Shown: positions 45,731-55,474, numbered from the stretch's first letter. The stretch is DNA of 64,000 nt from Bradyrhizobium sp. 141 (GCF_023074055.1 NZ_JADPKR010000104.1:1-64000); one strand, 5' to 3'. Program-made: numbers and translations. The notes: generated by a model from the letters alone, not told the origin.

Positions 45731-46057
45731 ATGGGCCACTTGAAGGAGACGCTCCGCACCATGAAGCGACCTCGGAAGAATCGCGGCATGCCGCCGCCCG
45801 CGACGTTCGATATCGATTCGCTGCCGGGCAGCTCAAATTTAACGGCATTAGAAACGGCCGCCGTGATCCGGCGCACGCCTGGAGCCCTGGAGCTATGGCG
45901 GCGCAATCCGAACCACCCGCTGAAATGGCGCTACGTCGATGGCCGCCCGCTTTACCGAGTTGATGCGCTGCGCGACTATCTGGCCGGACGCGATGAGACA
46001 ACTAAGTCGTCGCAGCCGCATAATGGTCGCGAAGACGGCCAAGCAATTCGGCCTTGA
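45731..46057 (+). CDS. Excisionase-like HTH DNA-binding protein
   Basis: About 108 residues. NLTALETAAVIRRTPGALEL and YVDGRPLYRVDALRDYLAG form a MerR/AlpA-like winged helix typical of recombination directionality factors. The start is uncertain: ATG 45731 or ATG 45761. It is convergent with the integrase gene and the two overlap by about 56 bases at their 3' ends. The position supports a role in excision of the element. Confidence 0.7.
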   Translation: MGHLKETLRTMKRPRKNRGMPPPATFDIDSLPGSSNLTALETAAVIRRTPGALELWRRNPNHPLKWRYVDGRPLYRVDALRDYLAGRDETTKSSQPHNGREDGQAIRP

Positions 46058-47360
46058 TGGGATCGAGCGGATTCGTCCGCTGCAGGCGCACGACCTTGCC
46101 TCCCCGTTTCGCGCCGACCAACTCCGCGATGTAGTCATGAGCAGCTTCGAACGCCATCTTGCGGATGATCCACTGTTCGTCGTGATTGTAGACCTGATCG
46201 ATCCCGCGCGGCTTTTGCCCGACACACAACCGCTGGATTTCGTTGTCATAGCCGCAGCGTGACATGATGGTTCGCAAGCTGCGCCTTAAGTCATGCATTG
46301 TGAACTTGGCGACACCCGCTTCCTTGACCAGGCGGTCGACCAAGCTTGTGAAGCCCGACATCTGGCCGCCGGTCTTCGGTGACGGGAAGACATAGTCCGA
46401 CGTCGCACGCTGGAAATGTTTTGCGGCCGTAAGCACCTCGTCAACGAGGTAGGTACGCGGCACGTCGTGGTAAAGGCCCATCTTGGTCCATGCTGCATCG
46501 AAAGTGATGCGGTCATCCATGACGTGATTTTGCCACTCGATCATGGCTGGCTCGCTGCGGCGCGGGCCACCAAGTAGGCACATTCGTGTCAATAGCCCAA
46601 ACGTCCCAAGCTTGCCGGATGCGTGCCAGACTTTGATGATCTCCTCGTCGGTCAGCGCCCGGCCCTTCGTTCGGCGTCCGACCCGCTGCGCGCGCGTCTC
46701 CTTGGGCACGCGATAGCCGGCGAGCACGTTGTGCTCGACGTAACCTTCGCCGACGCACCATTCGAGGAACGTGTGCGTGTGCTTGCGCAAGTCCTTTGCT
46801 GCGCCGCGCTTGCCGGTCTTGCCGATGCTGTCCACCGCCGCCATGATTTGCCGTCGCGTGAGCTCGGCGATGGCGAGGTCGAAATGATCTTTCAGACCGC
46901 GTCGGAGTGCCGACATAGCCGGTTTCCAGTTGACGACCTGGCGCCCGGTCAGGGACATTTCGTAGGGTCCATCTTCAACGATCAAGGTCGCCAGTGTCGT
47001 GCACTGCCGCTCGGCCAGCGCTTGCCGCTTCGCCTCGCGCTTGCCCTCATTGGGATCGATCCCAATGACCACCTCCCCAGCGACGACGGTGGCGGCCCTG
47101 CGCGCGGCCTTCTCATTGAATTTGGGCCATGCACCCAGCGTCTTGCGTTGGGTGCCTTTCGTCCCGGACTTTGTGAACATGAAGACCCAGGTCCTGCCAC
47201 CAGTCGCGCGCATCCTGATCGCGAGCCCCGGCTGCTCTGTGTCGTGCAGATAGTGCTGCGATTTGCCCGGCGGCAGCGTCGCCGCACGGATCGCCGCGTC
47301 AGTGAGTCTCAGGTAATTCGTCGTTCCTTCAGCTCTGAGAGATTCTTTACTCTTTTCCAT
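46002..47360 (-). CDS. Tyrosine recombinase / integrase
   Basis: About 452 residues from the ATG at 47360 (MEKSKESLRAEG); the frame extends to 47498 without a better start. The N-terminal arm-binding DUF4102-type domain holds LTDAAIRAATLPPGKSQHYL; the catalytic domain has the first Arg in GGPRRSEP, HDLRRS (His-x-x-Arg) and the Tyr in GIDQVYNHDE. It lies about 260 bases from the tRNA-Val 3' fragment. It is the likely integrase of the island or of its last sub-element. Confidence 0.88.
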   Translation of the reverse strand: MEKSKESLRAEGTTNYLRLTDAAIRAATLPPGKSQHYLHDTEQPGLAIRMRATGGRTWVFMFTKSGTKGTQRKTLGAWPKFNEKAARRAATVVAGEVVIGIDPNEGKREAKRQALAERQCTTLATLIVEDGPYEMSLTGRQVVNWKPAMSALRRGLKDHFDLAIAELTRRQIMAAVDSIGKTGKRGAAKDLRKHTHTFLEWCVGEGYVEHNVLAGYRVPKETRAQRVGRRTKGRALTDEEIIKVWHASGKLGTFGLLTRMCLLGGPRRSEPAMIEWQNHVMDDRITFDAAWTKMGLYHDVPRTYLVDEVLTAAKHFQRATSDYVFPSPKTGGQMSGFTSLVDRLVKEAGVAKFTMHDLRRSLRTIMSRCGYDNEIQRLCVGQKPRGIDQVYNHDEQWIIRKMAFEAAHDYIAELVGAKRGGKVVRLQRTNPLDPIKAELLGRLRDHYAAATT

Positions 47361-47617
47361 CGTTTGTGCTCTCGCTCCTTGCGCCCTGAGACGGGTCGAG
47401 GCGATTCTAGAAGAAATGGACCACAAGCCATTGCCTCCGCGTTCCCAGTTTGTGTGCCCTAAGGGAATTCCTCCGAAGGGCACGGCAGGGACATACAAAA
47501 TGTGGTAAGGCCAACCAAGGCCAAGGATGGTCCATTATGGCCACAAGTCTTTACCTTACAAGGACTTTTACAATAAGACTATGGCTGGATTAGGTTGGCT
47601 ACAGTCCACCAATTGTG

Positions 47618-47663
47618 GTTCACACGGGAGAGGTCCAAGGTTCGATCCCTTGTGCGCCCACCA
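47618..47663 (+). other. 3' half of tRNA-Val (CAC): attachment site, island boundary
   Basis: GTTCACAC (anticodon loop, CAC), GGGAG (anticodon stem), AGGTC, T-arm CAAGG-TTCGATC-CCTTG, then the acceptor strand TGCGCCC, discriminator A and CCA fit the 3' half of tRNA-Val. The sequence before 47617 does not fold as the 5' half, so no complete tRNA is present here. Such partial copies are left when an element integrates into the 3' end of a tRNA gene. Sequence to the right is typical chromosome, and the island is to the left. An imperfect inverted repeat AAGTCTTT...AAGGACTT at about 47545-47575 may be an integrase arm site. Confidence 0.75.
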
Positions 47664-47869
47664 TCCATCTTCCTGAACCCCAGCCGGTTGCGGACGATCA
47701 CCAGGCCTCATGGCTGTTCGGGTCCATCCAATCCAAAACGTCGAAAACAACCCCATGCACAGTAGACGGCGTCAGCCGGATCAATAGGTTACGTCTTTTG
47801 CGAATTCATTTTGCTTCGTCGGGCAAAACAGGGGCATGATGTCATGGTCGGGAGAACCTGCCTACGGCT

Positions 47870-48715
47870 CTAATGAGCCATCAGGACAGGCAAGTCCGCG
47901 TGTTCCATGATGTAGCTGGTCGCCCCGCCGAATATCATTTGCCGCAGCCGCGTGCGCGTGAAGGCGCCCTTGATCAAGAGATCGCAGCCGTCAGCCCTGG
48001 CGGCCTCGAGGACCGCCTCGCCGGTATCGCGATTCCCCAGCTCAACCCTTATCGCCTCGGCTGCAATGTCATTGTAGCGCAGTTGCTGGACGATCCGATC
48101 CGCAGATGGTCCTGGCACCTCCTGGCCCCCAATGACGGTTAGAACCGATACCCTTTCCGCCAAGCGAAGCAACGGCATGGCAAATGCGTTTGCCCGCGCT
48201 TGCTCGGTGCTTCCGTTCCAGTGGATCATGATGTTTGTCGCCACGCTTCCTGGTGCATTCAACGGCGCCAGCAGGACGGGCCTGCCGCTCTCAAACAGCG
48301 CGGATTCAATCGCACGACGGTGAGGGCCCGCAGCATCAATGTCAGACCGTGCCATCACGATCAGATCGAAAGCGCGCCCATAATTTCCGACAAAGTCTTC
48401 GCCCTCGGGCGCGTTCTCCAGCCAGCCGAAGCATGGCCGAGCTGAACCCGCGATGGCTCGAGGAATGTCGTGCTTCAGCATGAATGCTTCGAAGAAGTTG
48501 CGCATGTCGTTCAATTCGGCCTCGCTCTTCGCCTCATACGAATCCAGGAGGATGCCGGTAGCCAATTCCGCGGCCACATATGGTGGGATGCCGAATCGAA
48601 GTGGAAAGCCTTCGATATAGGCGCCGCAACGCTGCGCGAGGCCTACGACGACATTGAGCGTGGATGTCATCGTCGGAATATTTTGAAGCGGGACCAAGAG
48701 CGACTTCATTTTCAA
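47870..48715 (-). CDS. Universal stress protein with two UspA domains
   Basis: A 281-aa protein with two tandem Usp folds. The second domain ends LLIKGAFTRTRLRQMIFGGA followed by TSYIMEHADLPVLMAH, where the G-x2-G-x9-G(S/T) ATP motif is partly altered. The first domain ends LFESGRPVLLAP. Cytoplasmic. It lies about 100 bases downstream of the receiver-protein gene on the same strand and may be co-regulated with the histidine kinase. First chromosomal gene next to the integration site. Confidence 0.85.
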   Translation of the reverse strand: MKMKSLLVPLQNIPTMTSTLNVVVGLAQRCGAYIEGFPLRFGIPPYVAAELATGILLDSYEAKSEAELNDMRNFFEAFMLKHDIPRAIAGSARPCFGWLENAPEGEDFVGNYGRAFDLIVMARSDIDAAGPHRRAIESALFESGRPVLLAPLNAPGSVATNIMIHWNGSTEQARANAFAMPLLRLAERVSVLTVIGGQEVPGPSADRIVQQLRYNDIAAEAIRVELGNRDTGEAVLEAARADGCDLLIKGAFTRTRLRQMIFGGATSYIMEHADLPVLMAH

Positions 48716-48815
48716 CCTCCCGGTGTTTTTCGGTGAACATTGAGGTCAGATGCCCTGCGATAATTCCACCTTGCGAGCCGTTCCGGCTTGTCATCGACCA
48801 CGAGAATGGTTGCGG

Positions 48816-49205
48816 TCACGCGGCCTGCTCAAGCCTTGTGTCTATCTCCTGGCGCAGCGCCGCGAAGTCGATTGGTTTGGTCATCAGGTCGGTTGCGCCG
48901 TTGGCCAACGCTTTGCGCCTGGTCTCGGCGTCACCATAGGCCGTGATCATGATGACCGGCACATCGGGGCGGGCCGAACGCACGATGGGCAGCATCTCCA
49001 GCCCGCTCATCCCGGGCATGTTGATGTCGGACAGGATCAGAATCAGGGTGGCATCCTCCATCTCGACCGCGCGCTCCAAGGCCGCGGGCGCGGACGATGC
49101 GAACTCCATGAGAAAGCGGCCGGCGCGCAAATCGCGCCGAAACTGCTGGCGAAACAAGGTCTCGACGTCCGGCTCGTCGTCGACGACCAATATGTAGACG
49201 CTCAA
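48816..49205 (-). CDS. Single-domain response regulator (receiver protein)
   Basis: A 129-aa CheY-like protein. Acidic pair in LVVDDEPD, phospho-acceptor Asp in LILSDINMPGMSG, Thr/Ala in MITAYGD and the Lys in LMTKPIDF. No output domain. Its ATG overlaps the stop of the histidine kinase (ATGA), so the two form a two-component pair; the output partner is not in the window. Confidence 0.9.
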   Translation of the reverse strand: MSVYILVVDDEPDVETLFRQQFRRDLRAGRFLMEFASSAPAALERAVEMEDATLILILSDINMPGMSGLEMLPIVRSARPDVPVIMITAYGDAETRRKALANGATDLMTKPIDFAALRQEIDTRLEQAA

Positions 49206-52200
49206 CTTCTGCCTCCGGTCCGCAATGGTGCCGCCAGCGTACGCGGCAGCGTAATGATGAACTCGGTATAATCGCCGGGCTCGGTATCGACCTCGATGCT
49301 GCCGCCGTGCTGCTTCACGATGATGTCGTGACAGATTGAAAGGCCGAGGCCGGTGCCTTCGCCCGCCGGCTTGGTCGTGAAGAATGGATTGAATATCTTC
49401 TCTCTCACGTCGGCCGGGATGCCGGCGCCATTGTCGCGAATCCGGATTTCCACGGAGCCGCCGAGATTTGTGGTCGTCGCGCGCAGCCTTGGCTCGAAGC
49501 CGTCGCCGGTGGCGTCCCTTTGTTTGCTCGCGGCGTAGAATCCATTGGAAACGAGATTGAGGACCACCCGCGTGATTTCCTGCGGATACAGCTCGAGCGC
49601 CCCTGCGGAGGGATCGAGATTCCTTTCAAGCGTGATATCGAAGCCTGCTTTTTCAGCGCGCGCCCCGTGATAAGCAAGGTTGAGACTTTCCTCGACGATG
49701 GCGTTGATATCGGCCGAGCGGCGCTCGCCTGCACCCTCGCGAGAGTGCAGAAGCATATTCTTGACAATGGAATCGGCGCGCGTTCCGTGCTGCACGATCC
49801 TTTCCAGATTGCCCTGCAACAAGTGTATCAGCGCGTCGATGTCCTGCCTTGCTGCCTCGCCGAGCGCGGCTGAGCGCAGCCCGTCGCGGAGCTCGTCGAT
49901 CAGCTCGGAGGACAGCGCGGCGAAATTATTGACGAAGTTGAGCGGGTTCTTGATTTCATGTGCAATGCCGGCGGTGAGTTGCCCGAGCGAGGCAAGCTTC
50001 TCGGTCTGGACCAGCCGATCCTGCGCATTTCGAAGTTCCTCGAGCGACTGCGACAATTCCATGGTGCGCTTGCGCAGTTCATTCAGCAGGCGTGCATTCT
50101 CGATTGCGATTACGCCCTGGTGCGCGAAATTGGATACGAGTTCGATCTGCTTGTCTGTGAAGGGCTTAACTTCCTGCCGGAAGATCGTGATGGTGCCGAT
50201 CAGCTGATCTTCCTTGAGCATTGGCACGATGACGAGGGTCCTTGCACCGGCAAGGTCGGCAAGCGCGCGAACGTTCGGGTTGCCTTCGACGTAGGGCGGC
50301 TCAGTCCTGATATCGTCGATATGAACTGTCTGATGAGTTTTCTCGACGGTGCCGAGCCCGCTCGCCGGGTGCGGGCGAATTTTCTGGGATAGCCGGGTAG
50401 CGATATAAGCCTGTGGCGCGTTATGCAGCGCAACCGTGCGGAAGCCGCCGTCCTCGTAGAGATTCATGGTGCCGAAGCCGGCGCCGCAAATGCGCGTCGC
50501 ATTCTCCAGCATCTTGTCGAAGACCGCGGTCAAGGCGCCCGATGAAGCGCTTATGATCTCCAGCACCTCCGACGTTGCCGTCTGTCGCTCCAGCGATTCG
50601 TTCAATTGCTCGAACAGACGTACGTTGCCGATGGCGATAACCGCCTGATCTGCAAAGGTCTGAAGCAGGTTGATCTGCTTCTCGCCGAACGGGCGCACCT
50701 CCGTACGACGCAGCACGATCGCACCCATGCTCTCGCCTTCTCGCAAAAGCGGCACGCTCAGGACGGTCCGAACGCTGGAGCGAAGCGCATATTCCCGTCC
50801 CGTCGGGAATTCCTCCCCTTCGGGCCCGAGCAGGTCGTGCACATGAACTGTGCGGCGATCGATAATGGCCCGGCCGGTGGGCGATTCTGCACTGATCGAT
50901 CGTCGGCTCCACACCACGGGAACTTGGCCATGGTGCGCCTGGATAACGAGATCGTCGCCATCCCTCAGAACCACCAGCGCATCATATGCCTCGCAGAGTC
51001 CGCATGCGCTTTCCACAATGGCCTGGAGCACCGGACCGACCTTGGTCGGCGAGGACGCGATCACCCGCAGGATATTGGCACTGCCGGTCTGGTACGTCAG
51101 CGCCTCAGACAGGTCTCGCGTCCTGGTTTGCAATTGTTCGAAGAGCCGTACATTCTCGATGGCGATCACCGCCTGGTCGGCAAACGTGGCGACGAGTTCG
51201 ATCTGCTTTTCCGTGAAAGGCTCCACGCGCCTGCGAGCGATCACGATCGCGCCGATCGGCTCGTTCTCGCGCAGGAGGGGAACACCGAGCGCCGTGCGCT
51301 GACCGGCCATCGTCGTGGACTCCCGCAGGCCGTATTCGGGATCGGCAGCAACATCGAGAATCTGCACCGGTCTGCGTTCCAGCACGGCCCGACCTGTGAC
51401 CGTGCTCCGTCCGGGGGTAATCGGGTGAACCCGCAGAAACGCGATGTATTCCTCGGAAAATCCTACGGCTGCTCCGGCCTGATATTCATCACCCTCACGG
51501 CGCATGATGAACGCCATCTCCGCTTCGCACAGCCGCGCCGCCGAATCGACCAGCGTGTTGAGCACGGTTTGCAGATCGAAGGTCGAGCGGCTGATCACCT
51601 TCAGCACATCGGCAGTCGCCGTTTGCTGCTGGAGCGATTCGGCGAGGTCGCGCGTCTTCGCCTGCACCTCGTCGAACAGCCGCGCGTTCTCAATGGCGAT
51701 GACGGCCTGATCGGCGAAGGTCTGCAAAAGTTGCACATGGTGTGAAGCGAAGGTACCGGGCTCGGCTCGCGTTACGCTGATCATGCCGATCACCATGCCG
51801 GCGGTCGTGAGCGGAACGAACAACATGCTGCGAAAGCCGCGGGCGCGCGCGATGAACTTGATTTCGTTCGTCAGCGCTTCAGTGTCGGGAGTCAGTACTA
51901 CCCTGCCCGCCTGGACCCTTGCGAAACTCTCAAAATCGGCAATCGACCGTGGGAACATATTCTTCAAGGCCTCATCGGCGGCAGAATTCGTCGGCGTGAA
52001 TGCCGCCAAATGGGCCGTGCCCTCGATGAATCGGAATACGGTCGTCGAAAAACCGCCGAGCAAGGCATTGGCCCGCCTCGCAATTGCATCGAATACCGGC
52101 TTCACCTCTGATGGCGAACTGGCGATGATCTTGAGAATGTCCGCGGTGGCGCTCTCGCGATCTTGTGCGGCGCGCAGTTCAGCCAGAAGCCGCGCGTTCT

Positions 52201-52246
52201 CTTGCTGCAAATCCGCCACCACGTCGTGATGAAGCGCGGCCATCAT
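49202..52246 (-). CDS. Multi-GAF sensor histidine kinase
   Basis: A 1014-aa cytoplasmic kinase without membrane segments. Four GAF domains follow one another (about residues 50-195, 215-370, 390-545 and 570-720), each ending in the same TFADQAVIAIENVRLFEQL-type helix. Then HisKA with the phospho-His in LTAGIAHEIKNPLNFV and the HATPase domain with N box NLVSNGFYAA, DNGAGIP and GTGLGLS. The near-identical helix after each GAF indicates internal duplication. Redox or small-ligand sensing is likely for GAF arrays, but no ligand residues can be named. Confidence 0.9.
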   Translation of the reverse strand: MMAALHHDVVADLQQENARLLAELRAAQDRESATADILKIIASSPSEVKPVFDAIARRANALLGGFSTTVFRFIEGTAHLAAFTPTNSAADEALKNMFPRSIADFESFARVQAGRVVLTPDTEALTNEIKFIARARGFRSMLFVPLTTAGMVIGMISVTRAEPGTFASHHVQLLQTFADQAVIAIENARLFDEVQAKTRDLAESLQQQTATADVLKVISRSTFDLQTVLNTLVDSAARLCEAEMAFIMRREGDEYQAGAAVGFSEEYIAFLRVHPITPGRSTVTGRAVLERRPVQILDVAADPEYGLRESTTMAGQRTALGVPLLRENEPIGAIVIARRRVEPFTEKQIELVATFADQAVIAIENVRLFEQLQTRTRDLSEALTYQTGSANILRVIASSPTKVGPVLQAIVESACGLCEAYDALVVLRDGDDLVIQAHHGQVPVVWSRRSISAESPTGRAIIDRRTVHVHDLLGPEGEEFPTGREYALRSSVRTVLSVPLLREGESMGAIVLRRTEVRPFGEKQINLLQTFADQAVIAIGNVRLFEQLNESLERQTATSEVLEIISASSGALTAVFDKMLENATRICGAGFGTMNLYEDGGFRTVALHNAPQAYIATRLSQKIRPHPASGLGTVEKTHQTVHIDDIRTEPPYVEGNPNVRALADLAGARTLVIVPMLKEDQLIGTITIFRQEVKPFTDKQIELVSNFAHQGVIAIENARLLNELRKRTMELSQSLEELRNAQDRLVQTEKLASLGQLTAGIAHEIKNPLNFVNNFAALSSELIDELRDGLRSAALGEAARQDIDALIHLLQGNLERIVQHGTRADSIVKNMLLHSREGAGERRSADINAIVEESLNLAYHGARAEKAGFDITLERNLDPSAGALELYPQEITRVVLNLVSNGFYAASKQRDATGDGFEPRLRATTTNLGGSVEIRIRDNGAGIPADVREKIFNPFFTTKPAGEGTGLGLSICHDIIVKQHGGSIEVDTEPGDYTEFIITLPRTLAAPLRTGGRS

Positions 52247-52506
52247 GAAAATCCACGGCGCCAGCCGATTCGGGGCCGACGAAAAATATGATCGAGAAAG
52301 CGTCCGGAATTATTCCACTCTCGGGCCCTTCCTACCAGACTTATCGTGAGTTGATTTTCAACCAATTACCCGTCAACCCGATCCTCGGGCATACCTCAGC
52401 TTCCTCCCGGCGGTGCTCTTGAAGCCGGTGGCTCCGGGACCCAAGATTCGGTGCTTTTTGCGCCCGCCCTCCTTCCTCCTGAAGACGGAGCGAGGGCGAG
52501 ACCCCC

Positions 52507-53262
52507 TCACGCAACCCGCTCCGGCCGCCACGCCGCGTACAGACCGACGAGGGTCCCGATGGCGACCAGTGCTGCCGCCAGCAGCAGCTGCAGTTCCCCG
52601 TCATCGGTGGGGCCTACGGACGACACTATTCTGGTCACGACGACGAACAGAATGCCCACGGCAGCCGCTGCGCCCACGCTGAGATAGGCGAGCTCTCGCG
52701 TCAGGCTCCGGCCGAGAAGTCCGAGTGCCGTGAAATACATCGCGCAGGCGTTGGGATGAACGAACAAGGCCACGCGCGCGTAAGGACCGTAGGCGTCGAA
52801 CAGCTGCTCACATCGGCTCAGTGCCGCTTTCGAGGCCACCCGCTGCAGGAACGGCCTGAAAAAACGAGCCTGTCCGTAGCTCAAGACGGCGCCAACGATG
52901 ATGGCGAGCCACGCCACGGCAAAGACGGAGAGATCCGCGGACTTCGGATTGAGCGCCACGGACATCAGGATGAGGGCGGTTCCGGGAAAATAGCCGAAAT
53001 ACGGGAAGATCGACTCCAGCAGCACACAGACGAACATGAAGACCGGAAACCACCATGAACCGGTCGCACTCTGGACGATGGCGTTCAAGTCGAAGAGATC
53101 GGTCTTGTACAAGACGAGGTACATGCACATGGCTAGTCCAGCCAGCACGTAAAACGGTAACGCCCCCGACAGAAACTGTCTCATCCAACCATCGCGTTTT
53201 GTTTCGCGGACACGGCGAAGACCATCGATATCAGGATAAGACGACGGAAAGGCATGGCTCAT
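52507..53262 (-). CDS. VTT/DedA-like integral membrane protein
   Basis: About 251 residues from the ATG at 53262 (MSHAFPSSYPDID); the frame opens further to a TTG at 53313. About six hydrophobic segments are seen; PVFMFVCVLLESIFPYFGYF and PGTALILMSVAL resemble the re-entrant region of VTT (SNARE-associated/DedA) proteins. Such proteins move lipids or affect membrane potential. The motifs are weak, so the family is likely but not certain. The 260 bases between this gene and the kinase start hold nothing else. Confidence 0.6.
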   Translation of the reverse strand: MSHAFPSSYPDIDGLRRVRETKRDGWMRQFLSGALPFYVLAGLAMCMYLVLYKTDLFDLNAIVQSATGSWWFPVFMFVCVLLESIFPYFGYFPGTALILMSVALNPKSADLSVFAVAWLAIIVGAVLSYGQARFFRPFLQRVASKAALSRCEQLFDAYGPYARVALFVHPNACAMYFTALGLLGRSLTRELAYLSVGAAAAVGILFVVVTRIVSSVGPTDDGELQLLLAAALVAIGTLVGLYAAWRPERVA

Positions 53263-53476
53263 GCTGTAGGCGAATGAGATTGCTCCTGTCGAGAGCAATC
53301 TTTGCCTCCGCAATCTTGGCGTCGCTTTTGTCGACGCGCCCCCCGCGCGCCTCCTTTTGCGGAACGCAGCTCAAGCGTGAGTGTTGAGCGCGATGACCTT
53401 GGCTCGATGGTCCAGGTATCGGAAATGATCCGCCGGCGCTGTAGAGTGCGTTCAGAGAGAGCCAAGGGAGCAGCGC

Positions 53477-54250
53477 ATGGCAACGGTATTCATCACGGGA
53501 AGCACGGACGGTCTTGGCCGGGCGGCGGCACAATCTCTGCTGGAGCAAGGTCACCGCGTGGTCCTGCACGCGCGCTCGGTCGATCGCGGCGCAGCACTGG
53601 GTGAGCTCACGTCGCGTGCCGCGGGGATGGTCGTCGGTGATCTCGGAAGCGCGGCAGAAGCGAGGAGCATTGCCGACCAGGTCAACGCGATCGGGCGCAT
53701 GGATGCGGTCATCCACAATGCCGGCGTTTACACCCGGCCGAGCCGTGGCTCGACGCCGGAAGGCCATGCCGAGACTCTGGCCATCAACACGCTCGCCCCG
53801 TACATGCTCACGGCTCTGATCCAGCGGCCCGGCCGATTGGTGTATCTCAGCAGCGGATTGCATCGCGGCGGAGAGGGCTCGCTGGACGATCTCGACTGGA
53901 CAAAGCGGCCCTGGGACTCGGCCAAGGCCTACGCCGAGAGCAAGCTGCACCTAGTCGCCCTGGCGTTCGCACTGGCGCGGCGCTGGCCCGGCGTCCTTAG
54001 CAACGCCGTCGATCCCGGATGGGTGCGCACGAAGATGGGTGGTTCCAGTGCTCCGGTCGATCTCGACACCGGGCAACGGACCCAGACATGGCTGGCGGTG
54101 AGCGAGGAGTCCGCTGCCCTGGTGAGCGGGCGCTACTGGCATCACCTGCGGCAGGAGGCGCCAGCCGATCAGGCGACGGACCCGAAATTTCAGGACGAAC
54201 TCATTGCAAAATTGAGCAAGCTCACGGGCGTTGAGCTCCCGCAGGCTTGA
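53477..54250 (+). CDS. Short-chain dehydrogenase/reductase
   Basis: A 257-aa classical SDR. NAD(P)-binding TGSTDGLGRAAA (TGxxxGxG), HNAGVY (NNAG type), Ser in YLSSGLH, and the catalytic pair in AYAESK (YxxxK). The Asn of the tetrad is in INTLAP. GCAGCGC-ATG with GGGAGCAGC is the ribosome-binding region. Substrate unknown; the loop after YxxxK is longer than in short SDRs, and the end of the protein lacks a C-terminal motif. Confidence 0.85.
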   Translation: MATVFITGSTDGLGRAAAQSLLEQGHRVVLHARSVDRGAALGELTSRAAGMVVGDLGSAAEARSIADQVNAIGRMDAVIHNAGVYTRPSRGSTPEGHAETLAINTLAPYMLTALIQRPGRLVYLSSGLHRGGEGSLDDLDWTKRPWDSAKAYAESKLHLVALAFALARRWPGVLSNAVDPGWVRTKMGGSSAPVDLDTGQRTQTWLAVSEESAALVSGRYWHHLRQEAPADQATDPKFQDELIAKLSKLTGVELPQA

Positions 54251-54277
54251 AGCGGGAGCCAATGGACGTTGCACCCG

Positions 54278-54760
54278 CTACGCGATCGCCAGAATCTCGA
54301 TCTCCTGCGCGCCTGAGCCCGCGACATCGCCGACCGCCTTCCCCATCAGCGACCGCGCGACCGGTGCGACGAACGAGATCGATCCAGCCTTCGGGTCGGC
54401 TTCGTCCTCGCCGACGATGCGATAGGTCTGCACGCGGCCGTCAGCGCGGCTGAAGGTCACGGTGCTGCCGAAGGCAACGATATCTGTCGAGGTTGGATCG
54501 GGCACGAGCTGCGCGGTGCGCAAGCGTTCCGTCAGATAGCGGGCATCGCGCAAGGGCACCGCCGATTGCCGGCGTTTCTCGTTGACGTCCTCGATGGCTT
54601 GCGCGGCTTCATAGGCCGCGCGGGCCTCCGCAAGCTGCGCCTGCAACGCCTGCAGGCCTTTTTCCGTCACGAGGTTCGGATGCGGCGAGATCGGGCGATC
54701 CGGCAACAGCGTCTCGGACGCGGTCTCGGCGCTTTCTTCCTTGGTAAAGGCGACGCTCAA
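54278..54760 (-). CDS. GreA/GreB-family protein (Rnk/GreA-like)
   Basis: A 160-aa protein. An N-terminal coiled-coil (LVTEKGLQALQAQLAEARAA and following helix) and a C-terminal FKBP-like domain (FGSTVTFSRADGRVQTYRIV, then PVARSLMGKAVGDV) match the transcription-elongation factor family. The acidic tip of the coiled coil (IEDVNEKRRQSA) is less acidic than in GreA, so RNA cleavage activity is doubtful. It is convergent with the SDR gene. Confidence 0.75.
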   Translation of the reverse strand: MSVAFTKEESAETASETLLPDRPISPHPNLVTEKGLQALQAQLAEARAAYEAAQAIEDVNEKRRQSAVPLRDARYLTERLRTAQLVPDPTSTDIVAFGSTVTFSRADGRVQTYRIVGEDEADPKAGSISFVAPVARSLMGKAVGDVAGSGAQEIEILAIA

Positions 54761-54828
54761 TTTGGAATCCTGTCGAACTGTCTTGGCTGCCAGCGCGGGC
54801 GTGTTCCGCCGCCGGTGATCGAGCCAGA

Positions 54829-55314
54829 CTATATCTCAAGTTCGACGAAACGACGGAGCTTGAAGACGATATCCGGCATGGCCTGGCGGAACCGTGTTGC
54901 ATTCTGGAAATTGGTCGAAAACGGCGCGAAGGTGATCATCGCGTTCCAATGCCGGTAGCCATAGACCGTGACCGAGGCGCCGGTTGCCGGAAAGTTCTCC
55001 AGCTTGCGCAGCTCGCCCAGCACGAGATCGGCGATCGCTTCCGCAGGCAACAGCTGTCTGCCCTCCCGCGTCGTGATAATTTTCGCGGGCTGCTCGACCG
55101 GCTCCGCGGCCGCCGGCGCAGCGTTGGGCATATCCTCCTGCCCGGTTGAGGCCGCCTCGGCGATGGGCGCGGCAACCGCTTCCGCCCCGTTCAAGGGCAC
55201 TGTCGGCGGCCCCTCGGTGAGCGGCGGCGGTGCAACGCTGTCTGCGCGCTTGTTGCCTCCAAGGATGCTGCTGATCATGGCCACAAGGCCAGCATCCTTC
55301 ACGTCGTCGCTCAT
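54829..55314 (-). CDS. Hypothetical protein
   Basis: About 161 residues from the ATG at 55314, chosen because GGGGGGA lies just before it; the frame extends to 55365. The first 90 residues are Ala/Pro-rich and probably disordered. The last 80 (LLPAEAIADLVLGELRKLEN, ASVTVYGYRHWNAMITFAPF) form a compact domain conserved-looking in Bradyrhizobium. No signal peptide. Function unknown. Confidence 0.6.
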   Translation of the reverse strand: MSDDVKDAGLVAMISSILGGNKRADSVAPPPLTEGPPTVPLNGAEAVAAPIAEAASTGQEDMPNAAPAAAEPVEQPAKIITTREGRQLLPAEAIADLVLGELRKLENFPATGASVTVYGYRHWNAMITFAPFSTNFQNATRFRQAMPDIVFKLRRFVELEI

Positions 55315-55474
55315 CATTCCCCCCGGGATTCGGCCTACTCTAGCACTGCTCTCGCAGACCGCCACCGGGGATGTGAGGTCGAAAGCCGCCCGGCCAGGGC
55401 CGTCCTTCGATGGCGCGTCCCTCGAAGGTGCCGGCGGCGCAACGGCTGAGCACGTCGCGCCGCCATGCGATCGG

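Noticed and set aside
47568..47756. 62-codon minus-strand ORF containing WWAHKGSNLGP
   Set aside because: This is the well-known translation artefact of a tRNA 3' end; the bases are the tRNA-Val fragment.
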